From Bacteroidota bacterium (GTDB taxonomy: Bacteria > Bacteroidota > Bacteroidia > AKYH767-A > OLB10), in NCBI GenBank assembly GCA_963169675.1, contig CAUJFJ010000108.1, positions 1 through 53,152 of the forward strand: a stretch of 53,152 nt of DNA, written 5' to 3'. Every line of letters starts with the position of its first letter. The stretch's first letter is position 1. The position numbers and the translations under genes were made by a program. The notes beneath the pieces are model-generated. The model saw nothing but the letters and a program-made list of their open reading frames with translations. It searched no databases and was not told where the DNA came from. Below, piece by piece: positions 25,222 through 34,171 of the stretch.

Positions 25222-25364
25222 TCTTCAAAAATAGTTTTTCCAAACCGAATATACAATTAATCGACATTTTGCTTCCCGCTTAAATCCAAATAAAGCAGTT
25301 CACAAAGCAAATTTTTTTATTCCGGAATTAGTTCACTACATTAGCTACCTTAAATAACCGGAAT

Positions 25365-26786
25365 ATGAAAAAACTACTACCATTATTAATTCTTCTGGCA
25401 GGATTTGAAGGTATCGCACAAACAGCAGATACACTTTACCATGAGGACTTCGAAACCGGAGGGACCTCTTTTACTCTGAATACTGCCGATATGAATGGCA
25501 GCGCAGGCACAACAGGATACAATGAATGGGTCATCAATGATGCTTATGATGGCGGAACAGGACAATTGGTATGTCTCGGACTGCCAACCACTTTTACAGT
25601 TCCCAATACGCAATCGCAGCCCGTTGGCACTACAGGTGGATCATCGACATTTTACATGCATATCACCAGTGATGCGGCAACTGCAGCAGGCATTTATAAT
25701 TGTTCCTATCTGGCAGCAAATGGCTTATGTGGCAATGCTGAATATAATTTCACTGCCATGAATCAGGATATTAATGTGGCAGGTTATGATTCCGTAACCA
25801 CCACTTTTATTTGGCTGTGTGATGGCAGTCAGAATATATATGGGGAGTTATATTACAGCATTGATAGTGGAAGCAACTGGATTTTAGCAACCGGAGGCAC
25901 GGCCCAATACCGCAATCAACCAACATGGGCAAACAAAGCAGTTACATTGGCGATTGCACCGGGCACTACTACATTCCGAATCGGTTTTCGGTTTGTCAAT
26001 CAGGTTTCACTTGCAGCCAATGATCCCGGTTTTGGAATTGATGAAATACACATTATTGGCAAGACAACAGCAGCTGCTCCGGTTGCAGCATTCAGTGTGA
26101 GCGATAGCAGTGTGTGTGCTAACACCTGTGTCGACTTCACCGATCTCTCATCCGGAAATCCAACTTCATGGTTCTGGATTTTCTCCGGTGCAACACCAAG
26201 TTTTTCCACAGCCCAAAATCCGACAGCAGTATGTTATAATTCTCCGGGAAATTATCCGGTATCACTTATTGTTAACGGTCCCGGAGGTTCTGATACGCTC
26301 ACCACCTCAACTATGATTGTGAATGCCATTCCGGGTGCTCCGGTAATAACTGTGAGCGGAGATACCTTATTCGCTACTCCGGGATTTGCAACTTACCAGT
26401 GGTCATTGAATGGAGTTGCTATTTCAGGTGCTACCAACAGTAGTTTTGTCACAACCACAGGAGGTGTTTACGAAGTTGCTGTTTCCGATTCAAATGGTTG
26501 CACTGCAATATCAGCTTCAATTATTATCACAACTTCCATTGCTGCTATTGATGATATTCCGGTATATTTATATCCAAATCCTGCATCCGATTTCATTCAA
26601 CTGCAAACTAATGCACGTGTTACTTCTTTATCTATAAGTGATCTTGCAGGAAGAAAAATAAAACAGTTCTCACCAGCATCGAATAAAGAAATTATAGATG
26701 TTCGTGATTTCACTTCGGGGATTTATGTAATCACCATCACCACAGAAAACCAAAAACAATTCCATCAAAAAATAGTGATTCAATAA
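25365..26786 (+). CDS. secreted PKD-domain protein with T9SS C-terminal sorting domain
   Basis: 473 residues. Signal peptide MKKLLPLLILLAGFEGIAQ. N-terminal jelly-roll-like region with HEDFETGG and DSVTTTFIWLCDG, then a PKD domain (VAAFSVSDSSVCANTCVDFTD, SWFWIFSGATPSFST, NPTAVCYNSPGNYPVSLIV), an Ig-like segment (ATYQWSLNGVAISGAT) and a type A sorting domain (YLYPNPASDFIQLQ, SISDLAGRKI, SGIYVITITTENQKQFHQKI). Exported by the type IX system and bound to, or released from, the cell surface. No catalytic motif seen. Confidence 0.88.
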   Translation: MKKLLPLLILLAGFEGIAQTADTLYHEDFETGGTSFTLNTADMNGSAGTTGYNEWVINDAYDGGTGQLVCLGLPTTFTVPNTQSQPVGTTGGSSTFYMHITSDAATAAGIYNCSYLAANGLCGNAEYNFTAMNQDINVAGYDSVTTTFIWLCDGSQNIYGELYYSIDSGSNWILATGGTAQYRNQPTWANKAVTLAIAPGTTTFRIGFRFVNQVSLAANDPGFGIDEIHIIGKTTAAAPVAAFSVSDSSVCANTCVDFTDLSSGNPTSWFWIFSGATPSFSTAQNPTAVCYNSPGNYPVSLIVNGPGGSDTLTTSTMIVNAIPGAPVITVSGDTLFATPGFATYQWSLNGVAISGATNSSFVTTTGGVYEVAVSDSNGCTAISASIIITTSIAAIDDIPVYLYPNPASDFIQLQTNARVTSLSISDLAGRKIKQFSPASNKEIIDVRDFTSGIYVITITTENQKQFHQKIVIQ

Positions 26787-26806
26787 AACATTAACCAGCT
26801 ACAATA

Positions 26807-26840
26807 AAAAAAGGGTCGCTTTTCGAAGCGACCCTTTTTT
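26807..26840. terminator. strong bidirectional terminator with TTCG loop
   Basis: GGGTCGCTT (26813-26821) and AAGCGACCC (26826-26834) enclose a TTCG tetraloop and are flanked by A and T runs on each side, giving a U-tract for both convergent transcripts (25365-26786 plus and 26857-27282 minus). Confidence 0.9.
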
Positions 26841-26856
26841 ATGAGTGAGGTATAAA

Positions 26857-27282
26857 TTATTTACCACTTTTCATTTCCATAACTTTATTCCAGTCTTCAG
26901 TAAGCATACCTCTGAAGGCATACGTAACCTGATTACCTGATTTATCAGTAATAATGATAGTTCCATCAATCGCACTACCATCAACACGTCCACGATATAA
27001 GCGTGTTCCTTCAGTAGCACTGTTCAATGTAACTTCAAAGTTGGTAGTATTCACACTTTGTTTTTCCAGAATTTTGCTGCTGGTGAATCCTTTTTTACCA
27101 AATGCATCAGATATCACTTTGTCGGCTTCAAAAGTAAACTGATCAAAAGTTTCTTCTCCACCGTTTACTGCATCTTTCATCACAAAAGTGTAGCTCTTTC
27201 CGGTTAACCGGGATGTTTGTGCATTAACTGTTCCAATTGTGAACAAGGCAACAAGTACCAATAGGGTTTTGAAATATTTCAT
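26857..27282 (-). CDS. secreted protein of unknown function
   Basis: 141 residues. Clear signal peptide MKYFKTLLVLVALFTIGTVNAQ. The mature part is about 120 residues of beta-rich sequence (LTGKSYTFVMKDA, TFDQFTFEADKVISDAFGKKGF, GTIIITDKSGNQVTYAFRG) with a lipocalin-like feel, but I do not recognise the family. Monocistronic, bounded by the TTCG-loop terminator at its end. Confidence 0.75.
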   Translation of the reverse strand: MKYFKTLLVLVALFTIGTVNAQTSRLTGKSYTFVMKDAVNGGEETFDQFTFEADKVISDAFGKKGFTSSKILEKQSVNTTNFEVTLNSATEGTRLYRGRVDGSAIDGTIIITDKSGNQVTYAFRGMLTEDWNKVMEMKSGK

Positions 27283-27452
27283 TTTGATAGATTATTTATG
27301 GGTTTAATTTGAATTTCGAAGTTTAAAAGTAAGGCATATTCTTTAATAAATCAAGAGCCTGATTCTTTTCTTTCAAAACCATCCTGCCAAAGGCAGCCAG
27401 AAAAATAGCAACTATTTGACTTTCAACATCTTGAATTAAAGTAGAACTTTTT

Positions 27453-29372
27453 CTAGTGATGTACCAGGTATTCGGAACCGACCAACTGACGAACGGCATT
27501 CATGATTGCAGCTGCATCAAAATGGCATTCATCATAGAGCTCTTTTTGCTCCCCGTGTTCAATGAACCTGTCGGGGACACCAAGGCGTGTCATAGCTATC
27601 GAATAATTATGATCGGTCATAAACTCCGAGACAGCGCTTCCAAATCCACCTTGAATAGCATGATCTTCCACAGTAATCACCTTTTTATATTTTGAAAAGA
27701 CTTCGTGAAGCATTTCTTCATCGAGTGGCTTCACAAAACGCATATCGTAATGTGCAGGAAAGAACCCTTCTTTAGCTAATTGTTTGCAGGCATCTTCAGC
27801 AAAATTACCGGGATGACCCACAGAAAGGATTGCTACTTCTTCACCTTCCCGCAGTAAGCGGCCGGTACCAACTTTCATTTCTTTGAGTGGTGTTTTCCAC
27901 TCTACCATAACACCATTTCCACGTGGATATCGGATAGAAAATGGTCCGTTGTGACGGGAAGCGGTGAACATCATATTACGAAGTTCCTCTTCATTCATAG
28001 GAGATGCGACCACCATATTGGGGATACATCTGAAATAAGCAAAATCGAATACGCCATGGTGAGTTGGACCATCAGCACCTGCGAGTCCGCCACGATCGAG
28101 ACAAAAGACCACATGTAAATTTTGCAATGCTACATCATGCACAACCTGATCGAAGGCACGCTGCATGAATGAGGAATAAATATTGCAAAAAGGGATCATT
28201 CCCTGAGTGGCCATACCGGCTGAAAAAGTAACTGCATGTTGTTCAGCAATTCCTACATCGAATGCCCTTTCGGGGATAGCCTTCATCATGATATTCATGG
28301 AACATCCGGAAGGCATTGCGGGAGTAACCCCAACAATTTTTTTATTTTTTACTGCAAGCTCAACGAGTGTATTGCCAAATACATCCTGGTATTTTGGTGG
28401 GGATGGCTTGGTTATAACCGGCTTAAAAATCTCACCAGTAATTTTATCGAAAAGTCCGGGAGCATGCCATTTGGTTTGATCCTTTTCGGCCAGCTCGAAA
28501 CCCTTACCTTTCACTGTGATACAATGCAAAATCTTGGGTCCGGGAATATCTCTTAAGTCGCGCATGACCTTAACCAGATGGTTCACATCATGGCCGTCGA
28601 TTGGCCCAAAGTACCTGAACCTCAGCGATTCAAACATATTGCTATGTTTTAAAACAGCTGATTTCAGGGCATTTTCAAATTTCTGAGCAATTGCCTGGGC
28701 ATTTGGTCCGAATTTGCTGATTTTACCAAGAATATTCCAAACCTCATCTTTCACTTTATTATAAGTGTGAGATGTAGTTATGTCGGTAAGATATTCTTTG
28801 AGGGCACCCACATTAGGGTCGATGCTCATGCAATTATCGTTAAGGACTACCAGTAAATTAGAATCTTCCACACCACCGTGATTCAGTCCTTCGAAAGCAA
28901 GGCCGGCTGTCATGGCACCATCGCCAATAATAGCCACATGCTGACGATCGGCTTCTCCTTTTAAACGGGAAGCAACGGCCATACCGAGAGCTGCAGAAAT
29001 AGACGTACTGGAATGTCCTACTCCAAACGTATCATATTCACTTTCAGAGCGTTTCGGGAACCCTGAGATTCCCTGATAGATTCTATTGGTATGAAAAACA
29101 TTCCTTCTGCCGGTCAGAATTTTGTGTCCGTAAGCCTGATGTCCAACGTCCCATACAAGCTGATCGTAGGGAGTATTAAAGGCATAGTGAAGGGCAACGG
29201 TAAGTTCCACAACCCCTAAACTGGCACCAAAGTGACCGCCATTAACAGAAACAATATCAATAATAAACTGCCGCAATTCATCACACACCTGTTTAAGCTG
29301 ATCATCTTTCAGCTTCCGCAGATCTTCCGGAAAATTGATGCTTTTAAGGAGTTCGCCTGGTTGTACTTCCAT
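27453..29372 (-). CDS. dxs: 1-deoxy-D-xylulose-5-phosphate synthase
   Basis: 639 residues, normal length. Motifs: VNGGHFGASLGVVELTVALHY, WDVGHQAYGHKILTGR, the TPP motif GDGAMTAGLAFEGLNHGG...N, DVGIAEQHAVTFSAGMA, CLDRGGLAGADGPTHHGVFD and FSIRYPRGNG. Condenses pyruvate and glyceraldehyde 3-phosphate as the first step of the MEP isoprenoid pathway. Preceded by a -7 box at 29395-29402. Confidence 0.98.
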   Translation of the reverse strand: MEVQPGELLKSINFPEDLRKLKDDQLKQVCDELRQFIIDIVSVNGGHFGASLGVVELTVALHYAFNTPYDQLVWDVGHQAYGHKILTGRRNVFHTNRIYQGISGFPKRSESEYDTFGVGHSSTSISAALGMAVASRLKGEADRQHVAIIGDGAMTAGLAFEGLNHGGVEDSNLLVVLNDNCMSIDPNVGALKEYLTDITTSHTYNKVKDEVWNILGKISKFGPNAQAIAQKFENALKSAVLKHSNMFESLRFRYFGPIDGHDVNHLVKVMRDLRDIPGPKILHCITVKGKGFELAEKDQTKWHAPGLFDKITGEIFKPVITKPSPPKYQDVFGNTLVELAVKNKKIVGVTPAMPSGCSMNIMMKAIPERAFDVGIAEQHAVTFSAGMATQGMIPFCNIYSSFMQRAFDQVVHDVALQNLHVVFCLDRGGLAGADGPTHHGVFDFAYFRCIPNMVVASPMNEEELRNMMFTASRHNGPFSIRYPRGNGVMVEWKTPLKEMKVGTGRLLREGEEVAILSVGHPGNFAEDACKQLAKEGFFPAHYDMRFVKPLDEEMLHEVFSKYKKVITVEDHAIQGGFGSAVSEFMTDHNYSIAMTRLGVPDRFIEHGEQKELYDECHFDAAAIMNAVRQLVGSEYLVHH

Positions 29373-29394
29373 TTAAAATAAGACAAGGAATTAA

Positions 29395-29402
29395 CAAAAT
29401 TA
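29395..29402 (-). promoter_or_regulatory. candidate -7 box of dxs
   Basis: Minus-strand TAATTTTG matches TAnnTTTG, 22 bp before the dxs ATG. I did not identify a -33 partner. Confidence 0.4.
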
Positions 29403-29567
29403 CAAAATTTCCGGAAACTCTCTCACGGAAATGCATAAATTCAGTAACAAACGGTAATGTAGGATAGTTTATGGTGTTGAGGCTGAAATAAGTTTGAATT
29501 TTCACAACTACCCTTTCTCCAGCCAATTATATTTGCGAACAGGCGTGCCAGAGCCGTTAAATATTGA

Positions 29568-29575
29568 TAATTTTG
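29568..29575 (+). promoter_or_regulatory. candidate -7 box of the trans-sulfuration gene; decides its start
   Basis: TAATTTTG at 29568-29575 places the transcript start near 29582, so the ATG at 29591 is preferred over the ATG at 29582 or the TTG at 29564. Confidence 0.45.
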
Positions 29576-29590
29576 CATCAAATGAAGAAT

Positions 29591-30736
29591 ATGAAATTCG
29601 GTACAAAAGCCATCCATGCCGGTCAGGAACCTGATCCATCCACCGGAGCCATCATGACTCCGATATATCAAACCTCAACTTACGTACAGGAATCACCCGG
29701 AAAACACAAAGGATATGCCTATGCAAGAGGTAAAAATCCAACCCGAGTTGCGCTTGAAAAGTGTATAGCAGCATTGGAAAATGCCAAGCATGGTTTATGT
29801 TTTTCAAGTGGTCAGGGAGCAGAAGATGCTATCATTAAATTATTGCGTCCCGGCGATGAGGTAATTGCTACTGATGATTTGTATGGCGGTTCATACCGGA
29901 TGTTCACAAAAATTTTTGCGCACTATGGCATTGTATTCCATTTTGTAAACATGCATGATGCCAATGAAATTAAAAATCATCTGAACGCAAAAACAAAAAT
30001 GCTTTGGGTGGAAACACCAACCAATCCGTTGATGAAAATCATCGACATAAAAGCATGCGCTAAAATTGCTGATGATAACAAACTGATTCTGGTTGTCGAT
30101 AATACTTTCGCTTCACCATATTTACAGAACCCTCTTGATTTGGGTGCTGCTATTGTTATGCATTCAGCAACCAAATATCTGGGAGGCCATTCCGATGTGG
30201 TGATGGGAGCTTTATGCACTAACAGTGACAGCCTGTATGAAGAGCTGGCATTCATAGCAAACTCCTGTGGTGCAACACCCGGACCGATGGATAGTTTTCT
30301 GGTAATGCGTGGTATAAAAACTTTGCATGTAAGAATGCAGGCACATTGCAAAAACGGAAAAGAAATTGCGCACTATTTAAAAACGCATCCAAAAATCGAC
30401 AAAGTATTCTGGCCCGGATTCGAAGATCATCCAAATCATCAGATTGCAAAAGAACAGATGCGTGACTTCGGAGGAATGATATCATTCACAATGAAGGGCA
30501 ACGATATGGATGCAGCGTTTCGTATGGCATCAGCACTCAAAGTGTTTTCACTGGCTGAATCACTCGGAGGAGTTGAATCATTAGCTGGGCATCCGGCCTC
30601 AATGACACATGCCAGCATACCAAAAGCCGAACGTGAAAAATCGGGAGTAGTAGATTCACTTATTCGTTTGAGTGTTGGTATTGAAGATATCGAGGACCTG
30701 CTTGCAGATCTGAAGCAGGCACTGGACGCATGTTAA
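29591..30736 (+). CDS. cystathionine gamma-synthase / gamma-lyase (PLP trans-sulfuration enzyme)
   Basis: 381 residues from ATG 29591 (MKFGTKAIHAGQEPDPSTG), chosen from the promoter position and the usual N-terminus. Cys/Met-metabolism PLP family motifs: IYQTSTYVQ, YARGKNPTRVALE, FSSGQGAEDAI, DDLYGGSYRMF, VETPTNPLMKI, VVDNTFASPYLQNPLDLGA and the PLP lysine in HSATKYLGGHSD; SLGGVESLAGHPASMTHASIP near the C-terminus. Acts in methionine/cysteine interconversion; synthase versus lyase cannot be decided by eye. Followed after 38 bp by a KtrA-like gene. Confidence 0.93.
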   Translation: MKFGTKAIHAGQEPDPSTGAIMTPIYQTSTYVQESPGKHKGYAYARGKNPTRVALEKCIAALENAKHGLCFSSGQGAEDAIIKLLRPGDEVIATDDLYGGSYRMFTKIFAHYGIVFHFVNMHDANEIKNHLNAKTKMLWVETPTNPLMKIIDIKACAKIADDNKLILVVDNTFASPYLQNPLDLGAAIVMHSATKYLGGHSDVVMGALCTNSDSLYEELAFIANSCGATPGPMDSFLVMRGIKTLHVRMQAHCKNGKEIAHYLKTHPKIDKVFWPGFEDHPNHQIAKEQMRDFGGMISFTMKGNDMDAAFRMASALKVFSLAESLGGVESLAGHPASMTHASIPKAEREKSGVVDSLIRLSVGIEDIEDLLADLKQALDAC

Positions 30737-30774
30737 TTCACATTTCTATTCACAGCAAACAGAAACTTTAAAAA

Positions 30775-31470
30775 ATGTCACAATACAAATTTGCAGTAAT
30801 TGGTCTGGGACAATTTGGGAATGCGATTGCAAGAACACTTGCCATTCGTGGTGCAGAGGTACTGGCAATCGATAGCAACGAAGAGCACATTGAAGATATT
30901 AAAGAAGAGGTTTCCTATGCAGTTTGTATGGATGCAACTGATATAAGAGTTCTTCGTTCTCAAAATGTGCAGGACATGGATGCGGTGGTTGTTGCAATTG
31001 GCGAAGACTTTGAAGCGCTGATGTTGTGTGTAGTTCAATTGATGGAATTGAAGGTTAAAAGAATCATGGCACGCGCTAACGGTAAGCATCAGAGACAAAT
31101 TCTGGAGAAAGTTGGTGTAACCGAAATTCTTTCACCTGAAAATGATGTAGGACTTGCTGTTGCAGAACGATTGCTGAATCCGAACATCCTAACCTCACTG
31201 ATGCTTCCCGACAATTATGAAATTGTTGAGATTAAAACTCCCAGAACAATGGCTAACCGAAGTCTTGGAGATATCAATCTGCGAAGCAAATACAATTTAA
31301 ATCTGATTACTCTCAAGCGCGAAACGGAAGCCATTAAAGATGGTGAGGTAATTAAAGAAGCCCATATCCTTGGAGTTCCAAATTCAGAAACGGTACTAAT
31401 TGAATCGGATACTATTATTGTATTCGGATTAGTTAGAGACATAGAACGCTTCATTGAAATAAACAAATAA
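30775..31470 (+). CDS. TrkA/KtrA-type RCK potassium-channel regulatory protein
   Basis: 231 residues: one RCK_N Rossmann domain (GLGQFGNAIART at residues 10-21, acidic Asp after VLAI, MDATDIRVLRSQNV, VVVAIGEDFEA) and one RCK_C domain (EIVEIKTPRTMANRSLGDINLR, TVLIESDTIIVFGLVRDIERF). Typical KtrA size; these cytoplasmic octamers bind ATP/ADP or NAD(H) and gate KtrB channels. No KtrB/TrkH gene is present nearby. A SulP transporter starts 26 bp downstream, so this may be an orphan regulator or may act on that transporter (speculative). Confidence 0.9.
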   Translation: MSQYKFAVIGLGQFGNAIARTLAIRGAEVLAIDSNEEHIEDIKEEVSYAVCMDATDIRVLRSQNVQDMDAVVVAIGEDFEALMLCVVQLMELKVKRIMARANGKHQRQILEKVGVTEILSPENDVGLAVAERLLNPNILTSLMLPDNYEIVEIKTPRTMANRSLGDINLRSKYNLNLITLKRETEAIKDGEVIKEAHILGVPNSETVLIESDTIIVFGLVRDIERFIEINK

Positions 31471-31496
31471 GTTCACCAACGAACTCCGTTGCTTCC

Positions 31497-33053
31497 ATGA
31501 ATCTCTTGAGCAGGCGACAACAGTATTACTTTTCTTCTTTTCTAAAACACGATCTTAAAGCCAGTATTACGGTTTTTTTCGTTGCACTACCCTTGTGTCT
31601 GGGAATTTCACTTGCTTCAGGCGCACCATTATTATCAGGATTACTTTCAGGAATTATCGGAGGCATTGTTGTTTCCGCAATCAGCAGATCGCCTTTAAGT
31701 GTAAGCGGACCGGCTGCAGGCCTTACAGCAATTTGTGCTACAGCAATTGCTGAAACGGGATCGTTGCAGGCATTCTTTCTTGCAGTGTCATTAGCGGGCA
31801 TTATTCAGGTAATTACAGGCACACTGAAGCTTGGTGGCTTCACCCATCTCATTCCTTCTTCCGTAATTAAAGGCATGCTTGCTGCCATTGGAATTCTGCT
31901 CATTTCAAAGCAAATTCCCATTATAATCGGCTATGACCAACCTGATTTCTGGCGAAACGAATTTTTCAATATCATTACTTTCGATCACGCCTTTCAGCAC
32001 ATCGATAATCTGTACCACAAACTTTCACCAGGCTCCTTGATTTTGGCGGCTGCATCAATTGCTGTGCTGATACTGTGGAAAAAATATGCAGCTCACCGGA
32101 TATCTTTTATTCCTACTTCATTTGTAACGGTACTTGTGGGAACATTGCTGGCCTTGGCATTTGCATCTACACAATCGTTGAGCCTTACACCAAATCAGTA
32201 TGTCACCATTCCAAAAACTATTCTCGATCAAATGCAAATGCCGGATTTTCATTTGCTGTTTGAAACGCCTTCCATTTGGAAATACGGAATAGTGATTGCG
32301 CTGGTGGCTTCATTGGAAACATTACTGAGCATTGAAGCAATTGATAAAATTGATCCTCAAAATCGAATCACACCACAAAACAGAGAGTTGATTGCTCAGG
32401 GAACCGGGAATTTGCTGAGTGGAATATTAGGTGGATTGCCTATTACAGCAGTTATAGTCAGAAGTGCTGCAAATGCTGAAGCGGGAGCACGAACACGGCT
32501 ATCCGGGATTTTCCATGGAGTATGGTTAATTCTGGTAATTGTTCTTGCATCTTCATTGGTAAACTATGTTCCCTATGTGGTGTTGGCAGTCATTCTTGTC
32601 AGAACCGGTTATAATCTTGCCAAACCTGCAATGATTCTGAATATATACAAACAGGGGAAAGAACAATTCTTGCCATTCATAGTCACCATAGTTGCCATGC
32701 TTGCAACCGACTTACTGATAGGAGTACTTATAGGAATTGTTTACAGTTTGTATTTTCTTATTCGAAACACTTACAAGGCAGGATATACCATTTCAGAAAA
32801 TGTTCAGGGACATACGATGCACGTGAATATGGAGCTGGCATTAAATGTCAGCTTCCTAAACAAACGAAAAATCAAGGAAGCTCTGGATCGCATCCCACCC
32901 TACTCTATTGTTACAATTGACGGAACAAGAAGCATAAATATTGATCACGACATACTCGAAATATTTCAGGAATTCCGTTCCAAAGCCCGTCAACGGCACT
33001 TACAGCTTGAGTTAAAAAATATTCCGGAGGTTAGTGTGATTGAATTGCATTGA
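31497..33053 (+). CDS. SulP-family anion transporter
   Basis: 518 residues, about 11-14 hydrophobic segments up to residue about 425, then a short C-terminal STAS-like domain (VNMELALNVSFLNKRKIKEALDRI, IVTIDGTRSINIDHDILEIFQEF). Family marks: FFVALPLCLGISLASGAP, GSVSGPAAG-like SVSGPAAGLTAI, GLPITAVIVRSAANAEAGARTRLSG. Inner-membrane uptake of sulfate or bicarbonate; members next to carbonic anhydrase are bicarbonate carriers, but none is seen here. Probably co-transcribed with the KtrA-like gene. Confidence 0.9.
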   Translation: MNLLSRRQQYYFSSFLKHDLKASITVFFVALPLCLGISLASGAPLLSGLLSGIIGGIVVSAISRSPLSVSGPAAGLTAICATAIAETGSLQAFFLAVSLAGIIQVITGTLKLGGFTHLIPSSVIKGMLAAIGILLISKQIPIIIGYDQPDFWRNEFFNIITFDHAFQHIDNLYHKLSPGSLILAAASIAVLILWKKYAAHRISFIPTSFVTVLVGTLLALAFASTQSLSLTPNQYVTIPKTILDQMQMPDFHLLFETPSIWKYGIVIALVASLETLLSIEAIDKIDPQNRITPQNRELIAQGTGNLLSGILGGLPITAVIVRSAANAEAGARTRLSGIFHGVWLILVIVLASSLVNYVPYVVLAVILVRTGYNLAKPAMILNIYKQGKEQFLPFIVTIVAMLATDLLIGVLIGIVYSLYFLIRNTYKAGYTISENVQGHTMHVNMELALNVSFLNKRKIKEALDRIPPYSIVTIDGTRSINIDHDILEIFQEFRSKARQRHLQLELKNIPEVSVIELH

Positions 33054-33092
33054 AAGCTTCATGCTTCACGGGTTTGATTACATTTGGTTTCA

Positions 33093-33992
33093 TCAATACT
33101 TGTAATATCGAATTGTGATGTATTTGACGGCTTGCTCCATTGTATTTAAAACTGAAACCAATCTTCCCCTATTATCATAATTATATTCTAATGTGTTCTT
33201 TTGAAAATCAACATTCGTAAATGGGCCACTATGGTAAAAATGATGTTCAGCTGTTAATTGCTTTTGAGAATTGTAAGTATAATGAATAGTGTCATTCTTG
33301 CATGTGTGATCTAATCTATTACCATCCATATCCGTAACATATATCTGACAATAACGAATGGTTTTTATATGGCTCCCTTTTTCATCGTAAAAGTGTTCGC
33401 TATTTAAAATGTAACTTTGAGACTTGTCCCTTTGATCATCATAAAACACTTTTTTCAGCCTTCTTTTATCGTCATATTCATATCTTTTAAAATCTACTTG
33501 ATATGAATGAATAAAATCACGTATCTCATTAGAATAAATTATTAAACTATCTTGATAAATATAGCTTGTAAAATTTTGATTTCGTGTTCGAGAATTGAAC
33601 ATATGATCCGGTACGCTATCCATATGCCTTTCAAAATAAAGATTTCCGAATTGGTCGTATAAATATATTGTTATGGATTTTGATGCATCTTTATTCTTAT
33701 TGTCTTTTTAAATCTTTGTAATAATGCTTGGCTGATTGTTCTCATTGTATTGGTAAGATGTTTCATTTCTTACAGTGTCCTTCCAAAAGCTTTGTCTAAG
33801 TTGGATTAATCCTTCGGAATAATATTCTTTAGCTGCCAAAGAGCTATCCTTCCCATCAACTCTAAACTCCAAAACTTCTTTAAGCGACTTATCTGGCAAA
33901 TACGTACTTTTAATAACAATCTCGGAATACTGCCCAAATAGATTGGTTGTTAGCATCATAAAAGTGACGCTTAACTTAAGAATTTGTATCAT
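33093..33992 (-). pseudogene. YD-repeat-like secreted protein broken by one in-frame TAA
   Basis: Frame opens at ATG 33992 with a signal peptide (MIQILKLSVTFMMLTTNLFGQ), reads 94 codons to TAA at 33708-33710, then continues in the same frame, without another stop, for 28 codons (KDNKNKDASKSITIYLYDQF...) into the 176-codon segment 33623-33093. Both parts have tandem Y-x-x-x-G/N-rich YD/RHS-like motifs (YQYNENNQPS, YDDKRRLKKVFYD, YTYNSQKQL, YNYDNRGRLVSVL). So a single gene of about 299 codons carries one nonsense codon. Mutation, sequencing error or read-through are possible. Two independent genes is less likely, as the second has no signal peptide or promoter. Confidence 0.75.
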
Positions 33993-34171
33993 ATAGTTGA
34001 GTTTTTATAATAGCACATAAGGTCACGTTTTCTCCCAAAGGTTTTGTGTTTAACGGTTGAGCCGGCCACCAAAATAATAAAAATAGTGCTTTGGAATTTA
34101 TTAATATCCCAACAATCTTGATTGCTTCAAACGTTCCTGAAAATTAGCTCAATGAATGTTCTAAAAATAAT

